The position numbers and the translations under genes were made by a program. The notes below the pieces were generated by a model, which did no database searches, was not told the DNA's origin, and saw only the letters and a program-made list of their open reading frames with translations. Shown piece after piece: positions 1 through 13,800 of a DNA stretch of 64,000 nt (its first letter is position 1; each line of letters begins with the position of its first letter). This stretch comes from Glandiceps talaboti. Lineage: Eukaryota; Hemichordata; Enteropneusta; Spengelidae. The stretch lies in NCBI RefSeq assembly GCF_964340395.1, contig NC_135555.1, forward strand, positions 14,107,746 to 14,171,745. Direction: 5' to 3'.

Positions 1-573
<573 letters not shown>

Positions 574-869
574 TAAGAGTATAACATTTCACAGTAAACT
601 TACGGGTGGTCAAAGAATATGTCATGTGGTTGCGAAAGTAAAAAGAAGCTTAAGGCTTTTGACGAGAAAAAAAAGGTACATGCAAGGTTAAGAAATAGTG
701 TACTAAAAACACTTCAGTCCCGTCATGCGTCACTAGTTAACCCCCCCCCCCCACTCCATTCTCATTTTAACGGCGACAAATACCCCATTTCCCTTAGGTA
801 GACGTCGGAATTATTCTAGACAGACACTTGTCTACATGTCGTTAGTGTGATGACCATTGCTTGAATACG

Positions 870-1233
870 GCCCCATGTCACAATCCGAAGTAAATACTCA
901 CGTTTGAACATGGCGGTACATGTTGTCACATGCACGGCGGGTTACTTGCTTTTTCTGGCCGCCCGCGGACAATCGAAAAGTGGCATTAAAGTATCATTCG
1001 TTGAAAATTTTGTTCATAGCAATTACCTAATTTGACACGTTTCATTTCTAAGTAATATTAATCGATCAGTTTATCTCTTTTTTAAGTAACTGTTCAGTAC
1101 AAGTAAAGGACTTACTATGATAAAAACAAAACAAACGGCGAATACATCCATGTGAGGGCGATCATAAAATATCCCATGATCCTTTGCAAATGGACATGCG
1201 CACTTTGAAATCTTGAGCACAGACCTAACCAAA
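870..1233 (+). promoter_or_regulatory. TAF4 promoter and 5' UTR region
   Basis: This stretch lies directly upstream of the TAF4 start codon and is richer in CpG than the flanks (for example around 936-975). A YY1-like element AACATGGCGG lies at 907-916, and a second one (AAAATGGCG) overlaps the start codon at 1233-1241. No TATA box at a sensible distance was recognised. The transcription start is not determined; the boundaries are approximate and inferred from position and base composition. Confidence 0.45.
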
Positions 1234-4200
1234 ATGGCGTCAGCGGATTCATCGCTCGAAGAGATTTTCACTTCGGACATCGATGAAAGCGCAGTCAATG
1301 CTTTGGTTGGCTCTTTGGAAGCCCACCTTGCTTCACAAAGTACCCATGTACAAGCAGGACAAGTTTCAGCGAATTCTGTAGACAATAATCACGTAGGTAA
1401 TACATCGATTTCAGCCCCTACTATACTACAGGCAAAGGCAGCCCAGCAAGCACAAAAAACGGCTGTTGGCCAGAGTAGTAGCAATAGCAATTCTTTGTCG
1501 AATTCTCCGTTAAATGCTGTTGATCAAGCCAAAAATGGTACAAAGAACCAATCAGTGACGATCAATTCAGTTGTTGTGTCTTCAGGAACTACTACACCAA
1601 CAGCTGTGGTAGCACCAACAACAAAATCACAAGCTCAAGGAAGTGGTACACCAACGACTTGTGTTAGGATTATAACATTACCAACAGCATCGGGCAAACA
1701 AGTTCTGGCTACACAGAGTCTTGCTAATGTTAGTTTGCTTCAGAACGTATCAAAACAATCCCAAATTACAACGTCATCACCGATTGTAGCCGCACGAACG
1801 GTTATGAGTAATACTATCAGTCCTGGAAATGTAATAACAAATGTATCAACTGCTAGTCCATCTTCCACACCACCAACTGTGTTACGAATTGTGACAACCC
1901 AAGGAATACAGTCTAATGTGTCAACTGCTGTGCCTGTGAGCACAACCTCTCAATCAATGAACACCAAGGTCGGTGCTGCTGTGGGCAAACTCACTGTAAG
2001 AGAACAGCTTGCTCAGGCCCAACAGAACAGTGTGACTAGACCACAAACAAGTACTGTTATACCACAACAAGTTATTCTTAAACAGGACCCTAGTAAAACA
2101 CAACCAAGTGTAGTAGTGCCTCAAAGTTCAGGAGCTGTTGTGAAAACAACAGTAACTAACAGTCCCCAGTTTGTGACTGTTAACGTTGCTGGACAGGGTA
2201 CTATTACATTGCCATCATCTGCGTTATCTGGAAATACAACAAGGGTTATCACCACAACACAGCCACAAATGCAGCACAAACTTGCACCACGGGTTGTGAC
2301 AACCCCAATAAGGATAGCAGCAGTCCCACAAGCCATTGCACCACGACCCCCAGGAGTTACAGTGCCTCAGGGGGTCAACTTGCCACCCGGTATGGTGCTA
2401 GTGAAACAAGAAGGAGGTGGTGTGCAATTGATTCAAAATGCTGCTGTGGCTGGAGCTTTACAACAAAGAGCCAATATGACCAGTGTACCTGGGGCTACAA
2501 CTTATAGATTTACAACAGTACAGGTATGTGCGCAATAGTTTATGCATTTTATTCTTTTCACATCTATTCTAACCTTAAATGCAGTATTTTCTTTAAACTT
2601 CACTCAAATCAAACATTTCTTGCATCACAAATACAACTTTCCAGTTGGTTGACTAATGTGAGGTATTGAAAACAGTTTTTTTCCCTTCTACAGAATTGCT
2701 AAAAAGTAATAATGTTTGAACACAAAATATACCACTAACCTGTACCTAGTTTTTGTTTTGATGACCCCAATCACTTGAGATCAGTTGCAGCATTTGTATG
2801 GCTTCCTACTTCTGAGGTCATTGTATGGAAGTACCTTTCTGTAAATTGTTCTAGCCTAACAATAGTAAATTTTAGGCTGTATGGACTTTAACCCGATGAT
2901 GACAACAAACAAAATCTGTAATCGTTTGGGATAAATTTTCCTCAATATTATAATTTAGTTAAATGTATTCAAAGATAGTGTGCTAAACACAGGTGAGTTG
3001 ACACGATTTCTCTAAACAGATTTTTTTTTTTCAGTTCATAAAATATATTCATTTTAAATGGCGAGTTGATTATTCTTGAAAAAATAGGTGGAAAAACTGC
3101 TGAGAATTAGTAAAAAGTAATACATATAACCATTATCGGTCTACAGGTTTTAGCATAAAGTTGTACTTAAAACTATTGTTGCATATGATGATACACATGT
3201 GAGATGTGCATGTGACATTCTCATCAATTTGGTCACATAACAATCAATATTATGAAATTCACAATTTGGGTAATATACATGTACCTTTCAAACTTCAATG
3301 CACAGAGACTTAAAAGGAATAGACTCAACCTAACAGACAGGATTTTTTTCAGGTTGATCTTGACCTTGGTCTCCAAGGTCAATTTCAAGTCTAACTATTT
3401 CTTGCATATTGTATGTACAGTATACAGTGTTAGCAATTATTGTTTCTTTCAACCCTGGGATAGACCATACATAATACATACAACATATGTACATTTTTGT
3501 ACATGAATGTCAAATACATTGAAATTAAAAGTCATGATGTTTTACAAACTGACCTTGAAGTTGAGCACCAAGGTCAAATTTATATATCCAGCTATTTCTT
3601 TCCTATCGCATAAGCTTTGCAATATAGATGTAGGTGTATGGTCACTATGTTTGCAAATTTCTAAGTTTCATTTTGTAATGACCTTGAATATTATAATTTG
3701 ACCTGATGACAAAACTTAACATCTGTGCATATGATGTAATGACATGAATATGTGTGTCATAATATATGTACAAGTTAATGATCTTGGCTTTGACCTTGTC
3801 ATATGTCAAAATCAACCCACTCTTACATTTTGTGCCAGCTACATGTAAGAAAATCGATGGTAAAAGTTTTTACCACTGTATTATTAATATTAGGGTGCAT
3901 TTTCTTCACACTATTCATCATATTTGATAACTAATTTGAAGACATCTTCTCCAACATTTGCTAAATCCATTTAAAGTACCTACTTGGGGATCATCTCCAA
4001 TAAAGGTCTGTCTGATCTTTAAATTACCAGTAACAGGAAAAAAATTGAAAGAAGTCAACCCTCTTGTTCTATTTCACCTAGAGTGAGGCAAAATGTTATT
4101 GCACGTACCGAAAAGAGCATACACCCCTATAATTTACTAATGAGATAGAAATTATTTTTCTGAAATAAAGAGGTCTCCTCATATAAAGAAATAAAAAATA

Positions 4201-7200
4201 CTGGCTTGGATGATGTAGAAGGCAAGAAATTATTGAATGTTAATAGTGCTGCTATGTCAATACATGTAAATGTATGATTTCTAAAATTGTAACCTTAGAT
4301 GAATATCTGTTGAAATGCAGAGGTAGGATTTCACAGTGTTTAATTTTGTTTATTTATGCATTAAATAATTAAATTTCCTACAGATCTCTATTGAATGTGT
4401 ATGATTATTCTGATGGTACTATTTGACCTTGACCTTCAAGTTCAAGGTCATATGTTTACACAGATGCCTTATGATGTTAAAATGTTGCAATTTTTTTCCA
4501 AATCTTATCGATAGATGATGCAATACAGTAGCTACATTAGCAATAGAGTAGGAAAGCAGTACTGTTTATCAAGTGACTATAACCAGTGATCTTTCATATT
4601 GGAATATTCTACTTGTCATGACCTTCCAAGGTCAAAGTCAGAAAACACCGTCTTGACCTTCCAAGGTCAAAGGTACAGAAAATCAAGTGTCTATAACCAG
4701 TGATCTTTCTTATTGGAATATTCTACTTGTCTTGACCTTCCAAGGTCAAACGTCAGAAATAAACTTTTCTTGACCTTCCAAAGTCAAATTCAAGCCATTA
4801 CTTGTACGTTACTATGCAGATCATGAGTTAGATTTGGCTGATTACTATGAATTATAATGAGAGACATATAGAACATGTTTTTTTTTGTACATGTCTGACC
4901 TAGTGACCGCAATAACGCTATGTGTACAATATCTGATGAACTATAAAAAGTAGTGACATGTCATGACTAGAGAGCCCGTGTGGCCCATTGTTATTGTTGT
5001 CTTTCTGATGTCAAGGTGATATTAATTATTTTTAAACTCAACCATATGACCTTGACTTTCAAAGTCACAGGTCAAAACCAAGCTTTATGCAAATGACTGA
5101 TTTTCTGTTCAAACCTTGTAAAAAGTAACAAATGATATTGGCTACATGTATTAGTTTTGTTAACCATGACTGCAAAGAAAAGAAAGACAAATAAATGTAT
5201 TCCGATTTGTTATTGTGACTGGAACAGTAAGAAGTAGAGGAACATTTCAATTGTCGACATTCATACATGTATTGCCATGTTTGATCTTTCTGTTGAGATC
5301 ATTGAATCAACCACTGTGTAATCGTGGGTTCATGATGGTTAGCATAGTGGACAGTTTAGCCAGTATGAGCCTGGCCAGTGCATTTCTTTCTGAATGGCTC
5401 AAGTCCCTGGGCAGGATTCCATTTTGAATAATGATTGTGCCCCAGTTAACTTTTGGGAGCTGTTTAAATGGGGACCTAGTAGGATAGATGTTGCTTTGTG
5501 AGCGCTTCAACCCTATTATGTACGTAACTGTTTGCAGTAGTTGCAGGAATTGTATGTTTGGCAGGGAGTTGAGAAAAACATAAATGGCCACTTTATCATA
5601 ATATAGCCCATGTCGTGTATAATTATTATAAGCTCTTGTGAGTGCAGCGTTGGAAAGTGCTACATAAAAACATACATTACTATTATTATTATGATGATGA
5701 TATAACTACTCAGATTTTAGTAGTATGAAACACTTTTACTGTAAATGTTGAGTAGGGTCATATAGAATCCTGCAAGATCTGCAACGAGATTGCAAAGTAG
5801 AAATTAGAGATATGGCATGTAAACAAACATTATTTAAAAACACATTTTGAAATAAGTAGGATATTACATTTTGATGTGGTAAAACAAACAGGAAAGAAAT
5901 TAATGTTGAATATTGAATTGATATTACGCCCTGTCTCCTCAAGAAACAAATGAACTGTATTTTGTATATGAGCTATAGTGTAATTTGGATTTCTGATCTA
6001 AAGTTTGTCAGTTTCTTTGAAACTGCTGATTGCATTCATTCTATTAACTGTAGCTTGGTGAAGTAGACACACATGTGTTGATGTGCAGATGACTGGATTG
6101 TTCAAAGTGACAACATTTTGAAAGTACTCTAGAATTAGTAATAGCATTTAGCCTCAAAAGCATCGAGAGAAGAACTATGGAGTTGGGCATATACTCACCT
6201 TATGATCCACTGAGCAAATAAAAATGAGGAATTGTGAATTTTATTTTTTATGTTTTCATTAAAAAAAATGAATGTCAAAACTTACTTGATGTGGAGAGAA
6301 TTGTAAATAATTGACTTGCTTTACTGTTTGTATCCTCAGCCTGGAACCCAGATGGTAGCTGCAGGCCAACCACAGCAGGTTTCTATGCAGCAGCCAACAG
6401 GTCAACAACAGGTAGTGCAGTCTGTTGTACAACCTACGGGCGTACAAAAAGTTGCCACTACCTCCCAACAGCCAACAACAACCCAGCAACAACTACAAAC
6501 TGCTACTCCAATTGTGATTGGTGTACAACATGTACAAAAAGCCATGGCAACAGCCCAAACTGCCTCAGCAACAGTTCCCTCAGTTGTCACAGTGACGAGT
6601 GCGCCAATCAATGTGGCCTCGTCTAATGTTACCATGGCAACAAGCTCAGTGACAGGCAGCAGTGCCACACCCCAAGTTGTCCAGGCAACAGCAGTAGCAG
6701 CAGTATCAAATGCAACAAGTGCAAACACGACACTGGGAGCAGCACAGCAATCTATTCCGGTATCACAATCAGCTATGGAAAATGTTAAGAAATGTCGGAA
6801 CTTCCTGACGACTTTGATAAAATTAGCATCAAATCAACCCCCAGAGACTATACGGAATGTGAAAGAACTTGTTCAAAACCTCATAGTAAGTTATTTCAAA
6901 AAGTATGTGTTAGAATCAAGGAAATAGATGTCTTATCATTGTTCATCAAAGAACAAACTAAGTGTACTAGGTGGTTCAGGCTTTGGTCGTTTTCCAATAC
7001 AATAATGGCAAGTGAACTGTCGGCAAGCCAAAACAGACACAAACTAAAACTAGAATTGTGGATCTAAGCCGTCAATGGACATTGATGTACTAGTTTTGAC
7101 AATCACTAGGGTGGCATCTCTGATAGCCCTCAAGGGACAGCACATTCAACCTCATTCAGTGTTTTTACTATCTTGGTGATTATATCCACATAACCAAGGC

Positions 7201-7799
7201 ACTGCAATCGCCCACTTGTGCAATCTACCACATGCAACAACAACAATAGTTTTAGTTTGTGTCTATATGCCGATAGCATGTTTTCCATAGTAGTACCAAA
7301 CTACTTAGCAAATCAATAATTGGATAATAAGCAGCTGTATAACAGTCTGATATGTGTTGGTTGTCATTAGGTTCAACTATATGATGAATTACAGATTGTT
7401 TTACTAGACATCAGGCAAAGATTTCTATATTGGGTAAACTTGTTAAACCCTAGCCATCCTAAATTTGCTTTCTGGGCAACAGTTAGAAGGCACTATAAAA
7501 CTGAAACTACAATGTCGCCACTTGATTCAAAGTGATGTGGCATTGCAGTAGAAGTGACTACAGTCATGTGAAGCTCTCAACATAACTTTGTAATAAGAAA
7601 ACTGATGCTAATAATGTGGTTTGGATATGGCAAAGATCACCGTCAGTCTAATTGTATGGTATTGTTCATATTAACAGGACGATAAGATTCAGCCCGAGGA
7701 CTTTACATTGCAATTACAAAAAGAACTGAAATCTTCACCACAGCCATACCTTGTACCATTCCTTAAGGTGAGTTTAGTGCGAACATAGACACACACTGA

Positions 7800-7866
<67 letters not shown>

Positions 7867-10800
7867 ACATACTCACAGGTAGACACACTCTCGCATACAT
7901 ATGCACACTTACAAACGCGCATGTGCACGCACACTATCTTTTTCACAATCAGTCTCGGTGAAGTAGACAATACTGTTCATTGGGAGTTTTGCATAGGATT
8001 AGGACCACTTTCATGACAAAGACATTGTTTTGAACAAGAACAAACTTTGTACACACCTCAGTATTCAGTGACTCACAAGAAAACTATTTTTTTTTATCAG
8101 TTTGACCTGTAACAAAATTATTTTGTCCGTTTGCTAAAGGACAACTGCGTATTGTGATATCAACTACTGCCCTCTATGGTAGCTTCTTACAAGGCTTTAG
8201 ATTTTCTCAGCATTTGAAAGTGCCTTTGCATTAAGTTTGTACATATCATGGTTATTTTCTTGTGTAGCTATTTTGTGGAAAATGTTGATTTACTAACAGC
8301 AGTACCGAGGGTGTGTAAATGTTTTAAAACATGATAAAGTCCAGCTTATAGTACTATTTTTACTAATTTATCATATCGACTTCTAGATGTGAACTAAATT
8401 ATCTTTAATTTGTCCTCAAATTACAGAGGAGTTTACCTCTGCTTAGGCAAACCCTTCATAAAACGCCAATCCAGGGACTTCGAGCTCCTACCCTAACCAG
8501 CAACACCATAGCCTTGCCGACGACAACAGTGGCTTCCACTCCGACAGTATTTACTACAGGCTCACCAGGAACAACTACTGTCACTCTGACGCAGCAGCAA
8601 CTTCTGAAGATGCAGCATCAACTGAAGATGCATCACCCGTTGCACCACCAGCAGCCAAGTTCTAAACCTGGCGTCACACGGCATTTAGTAGTTACTCAAC
8701 ACGGTAGCACTGCTGCTGGGGGACTGACAGCTGTCGGTCAGTTTGCTGGAATCAAGGCAATGAAAGGTCGCACAGCAATATCAAGTTTGAGTACTACTTT
8801 ACAAGGTCAGAAGGATAAAACAAAATATTCGTCAACATTTCGGTAGGTGGTGCACGTTTATTTATTTTTGAATAATTTTCAGAATAGATAAATACCAATA
8901 CAAAAATGAATACCAAATCCTCATCCATATGGCCACTTTAATTTCCGTCGATATTAGATGTTGCACTTATCAAAAAGTGGTTATACGTATCAGTAGAGCT
9001 GTTGGTAAACAATCTACAGTGATAAATGAGTCGACAAATGACATAGACTTGTCTAGTGAAAATAACTGATGACAATTGAGTCAGCCAAGTTGTTGAATGA
9101 GAGACTAAAAATCGTAACATTCAATGAATTACTACTAACCATGTTGTTTGATAAATAATTACTGCTAGGACTGTAGAAAACCATAGCGAACCGAGTTAAT
9201 TTTGTTCAAAACATTAAGTGAATTTTTACATCTTTGAGGACTCTTGCATCATTTTCTATACCATATTGTATGATATATAAATATGTATTATATATCAGAG
9301 CTCAAAAACTAGAGGTAGTCTTGCATTGATTGACTACTAAGTCCTCCCAAATGACTACCAAATTCTAAAACTGGTAGTCACCATGACTACCACAAAATAC
9401 TGGGACATTGTATGTACAATAAGCTGACAATGTACGGCAAATGTTGCAATGCAAATGTACCACATTGCATATATTGAGTTGGTGCCAGACACATGTCACT
9501 CTCAAGTATGTAATATTAATTAAAGTAATGAAAAATTACTTCCAATGTAGTCATGGACTTGGTTCAGTGGCCTGCTAAAATAGACCAGTAGTTTATATTT
9601 CCTAGTAACTAGCTCACCTATCATAGTATCAACTGACTGACTTTTATTTTAGTGGCTGTTGTTTCAATCTTTATTATGTCTATCAAAACAACCATTAATG
9701 AATGCACAATTCTTTTGGTCACGTGCAAAAAAAAAAATTTCAACCAAGTATTCCCTGTTGACTACATTTTCATAAAAGTTAATTTTTAAGGCCTGTATTT
9801 ATGACAAATTTATTGGTATTACTGCATATTGGGATGTCATGCTTGGCATGAACATAATATGATTTACTGCTTTGTATGTTTCTAATTTGAGTATATGTTT
9901 TGACAAGAACGATTACATTGTTTATTTAGGTGGTAAGATGTCAAATATGATTTAAGATGGTCTAAGCCTGTTTGAATGTGTAGTTTTAATAGTTCCTGTT
10001 TGCACGATTTTATGATTTTTATAGTCCAAAACTTGTTTAAATAAGTGGTGGGCCAATAAAAGCTATTTAAGGTCATTGCGAGGGCGATATTCACTCTGGC
10101 AGTGATCAGTGGTACTAAAGCAATATTTTCTAGCATGGATGCTATATTATATTGTACTAAAAATGCCATTAGATGTCCGATTTTAAGATTTCACCACCCT
10201 CCGTAAAAAAAATTGGCAAGAGAAATTCACCAACCCATTTTTGTCTTTGAGTCAACTCACATATTGAACTTGAATGTGAATATTTTTTGTGATGTTGTTT
10301 GCCCAGTTTGATAATTTGTGAACTCCTGAATTTCTCTTTAGATTTGTAATATCATGTTTCCACTTTAGAAATTTCTGCATTCTTGATTTTGTGTTCAGAG
10401 ATTTATAATATCATGCTTCCAATTTGGTAATTGCAGACTTGTTTTTGTATTCAGATTCGCAATGACAAAGATTGATAGTTTTCTTGTTGTTAAAGATGTT
10501 TTAAAGTGGCCATATGGTTGACGATGACAAATCGGTATTTATTTTGGATTTCCTTCAATTCATAAAACAGCTCTACTAGGTTTTAATACTTGTGAAAAAT
10601 ATTGTGAAAACAACTAATACTAAATCCTTGTTTGTAACTCAATAAATTGCGAAATAAAAAAAAAAAAAATTGTAGAATATGTGTTCTTGTATGTACAGTA
10701 ACAAATTTTTGACACGGTTTTTAGCTTTTTGTAATTTATTGAGTTACAAACTTGGACTTGGTCAATGCTGTTTCACATTTTTTTCCTCCAAGTATTAAAA

Positions 10801-13800
10801 TATAATTCTGTCTTTCAAATTAAAAAATCCAAAATAAGTACCCATTTGTCATCCATATGGCCGCTGTGAGTCGCATCTCTGGGAGGTGACACGCAACTAA
10901 TTCAAACTAACAAACATGTCTGTTTGTGTTGTTATTTCACAGGGATGATGATGACATCAATGATGTTGCATCAATGGCCGGTGTTAATCTTACAGAGGAA
11001 AATGCTCGTATCTTAGCAACCAATGCAGAATTCATCGGCACTCAAGTACGGTCTTGTAAAGAGGAACAGTTCCTTCACCCCACGCCATTACAGAGAAAAG
11101 TAGCAGAAATTGGTAGGTTTTGCTATGAATAGATTTCATTGTAATTTGCAGATGCAGAGTATGAAATGCTCCATGGATTTTGAAAGGAAAATATGCCCTT
11201 TTCCCCCTCAGTAAAATTAGGTAGACATTTGTTGATATGAAGGAGAGATAGTGACTGCCTAAAGGTGTGGTGGTGGTGGTGAAACCTATTGCAGTTTGTA
11301 CAGAATTTGGGGAATGTTTCTTAAATCTGTAGACCATGAAATGACAGGGATGGCTGTGATTATGCCCTACTGAAAAAAAGTCAGACTTGTCACAACTTTG
11401 CAGTCTTTGATATTTCATATAATACTGTTACACCAAGTGATGGAAATCAAGTGCTGAAATTTCAAGATAACAAATACACTAAACACCATTAAATCAGTTG
11501 TGGGTGGTGATGATTTCTAAACAGACATTTTGAGTATTGATGTTTATAAGTTTAGTATGTTAAAACTATGTTGCCCTACTAGGTATGTATGAGTGGAATC
11601 ATGATTTGCGAATCCTTAGTGTGGCCAGCTTGGAATCTGCAAGCTGCAGGTTTGAGCCCTGTTTGTTTCTGAATGGCAAAAGTACTTGGGCAAGATATGA
11701 ACCATGATTGTGCCTCAGTCAACCCAGCTGTATAATTGGGGACCTGGTAGGATAGAGGTTGCAATGTGAATGCTTTAATCATATGCGCTTAAACGGCTGC
11801 CATGGATTGTATGCTCTCCAAGAGTTGAGGAAGTATAAAGGCCATTGTGCTGCCACTGATCCATGCCAGGGGTAATAATAGGGAGTGCCTTGAGCTGTCG
11901 GGAGGAAAGGCACATTATATATTTGCATTATTATATTATGCATGAATCATAAGTTGACATTGATGTGTGTATGGGTTCACAACCATAGACCAAATGATTT
12001 GATACTCCTGTCTATAACTGTTGAAAGGAAAGGGTTAAACTTTTGTCAATTTTTGTGTTACAGCGAGAAGACATGGACTTGATGAGCCGTCGTCTGAACT
12101 TTGTACAATGCTTTCACATGCCACACAGGAACGGTTGAAGGATCTTGTAGGCAAACTAGCATTGATAGCACAACATAGAATGGAGATTTACAAAGTAAGC
12201 CAATCTCAATCCCAAAATCATTTTAATAATTATTTCATGAATGAATTTGTGCTATCTCTCATTATACTAAAAAGTAAAATGTACGAAATAAATTGTTCTC
12301 AAGACATATTTGTTAATTTTATAACTTAAAAATGTACAAAATAGCTCATGCTAAGAATATCCTAGTTCTTTTCTAATTACCGAAGAACAAACAAAGCATT
12401 GTACAGAAAATTTCAAATCTTCCCATATATGCATATGGATGTATGCACACATGCTTGCATGTACCTACATACATAGTTACCTACCTACATAATACATACA
12501 TACATACATACATACATACATACATACATACATACATACATACATACATACATACATACATACATACATACATACATACATACATACATACATACATACA
12601 TACATACATACATACATACATACATACATACATACATACATACATACATACATACATACATACATACATACATACATACATACATACATACATACATACA
12701 TACATACATACATACATACATACATACATACATACATACATACATACATACATACATACATACATACATACATACATACATACCTACCTACCTACCTACC
12801 TACCTACCTACCTACGTACCAAACCTACCTACCTACCTACCTATATACATACTTACCTACGTACCAAACCTACCCACCCACCCACCCACCCACATACATA
12901 CATACATACATACAGACAGACACAGACAGACAGACAAACAGACAGAAATCGAGGAGCAATTTAATAAACACTGTCTTTTCTCTTTTTTTCCCCCAAGAAT
13001 GATTCAAGGTATGATGTCACAACAGATGTCAAAGCAAAACTCAAATTCTTTGAACAGTTAGATGCACTAGAGAGGAAAAGACACAATGAACAGGAGAGGG
13101 AAATGTTACTCAGGGCAGCCAAAGTAAGTTTATTTCTCTGTAGGTTACTCAGGGCAACCAAGGCTTGTGAAATTGATTAGATGAAGAAGTGAGTCCTGTT
13201 GTCTAGTTTGAAACAACTTTTTTATTCAATATGGATGTCTCAACACCACACATGATGTCTTTCCACAGGGTAGAAACCTGTCAGAAAAATGATACAGTTG
13301 GTGTACATAAAATATTCTGTCCATGATATCCAAGCCTTTCCAGCAAACAGCTCCCTCTAGAGGTGAAATGTGTCATTTTACTATCTGAGTAACTGTGGTA
13401 TGGACATAGCTGATTTGAATGTATTCTGGCCTAAACTTCAGTAATCAAAAGCATTCATGATTGTTTGCAATTTGTTTTTCTTTAAAAAAAACAAAAGTTA
13501 TATTCATTGCGATTCCTCATCACATTTATTTTCAGAGTCGGTCAAAACAAGAAGATCCCGAACAACTTAAGTTAAAACAGAAGGCCAAAGAAATGCAGCA
13601 AATGGAGCTGGAACAAATGAGAAAAAGAGATGCCAATATGACAGCGTTACTTGCTATTGGTCCAAGAAAGAAACGGAAATTGGATTCCCCTGGTCCAGGG
13701 TCTTCGTCATCAACATCACTACAGGTTAGATACTATAGGAAGTACCAAGTTTAGGTTGACAGGTTCTATATCAAATGTATAACACTCAATTTAGGTTGAC

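Noticed and set aside
1071-1385. Antisense 104-residue frame at the TAF4 start
   Set aside because: It overlaps the conserved TAF4 N-terminus and shows no motif of its own.
2121-2336. Antisense frames over TAF4 exons 1 and 2 (also 1740-1943 and 6402-6728)
   Set aside because: Shadows of the Gln/Thr/Val-rich coding strand.
12443-12964. 173-residue Tyr-Ile-His-Thr frame and three antisense frames
   Set aside because: Pure CATA/CTAC repeat inside TAF4 intron 6.
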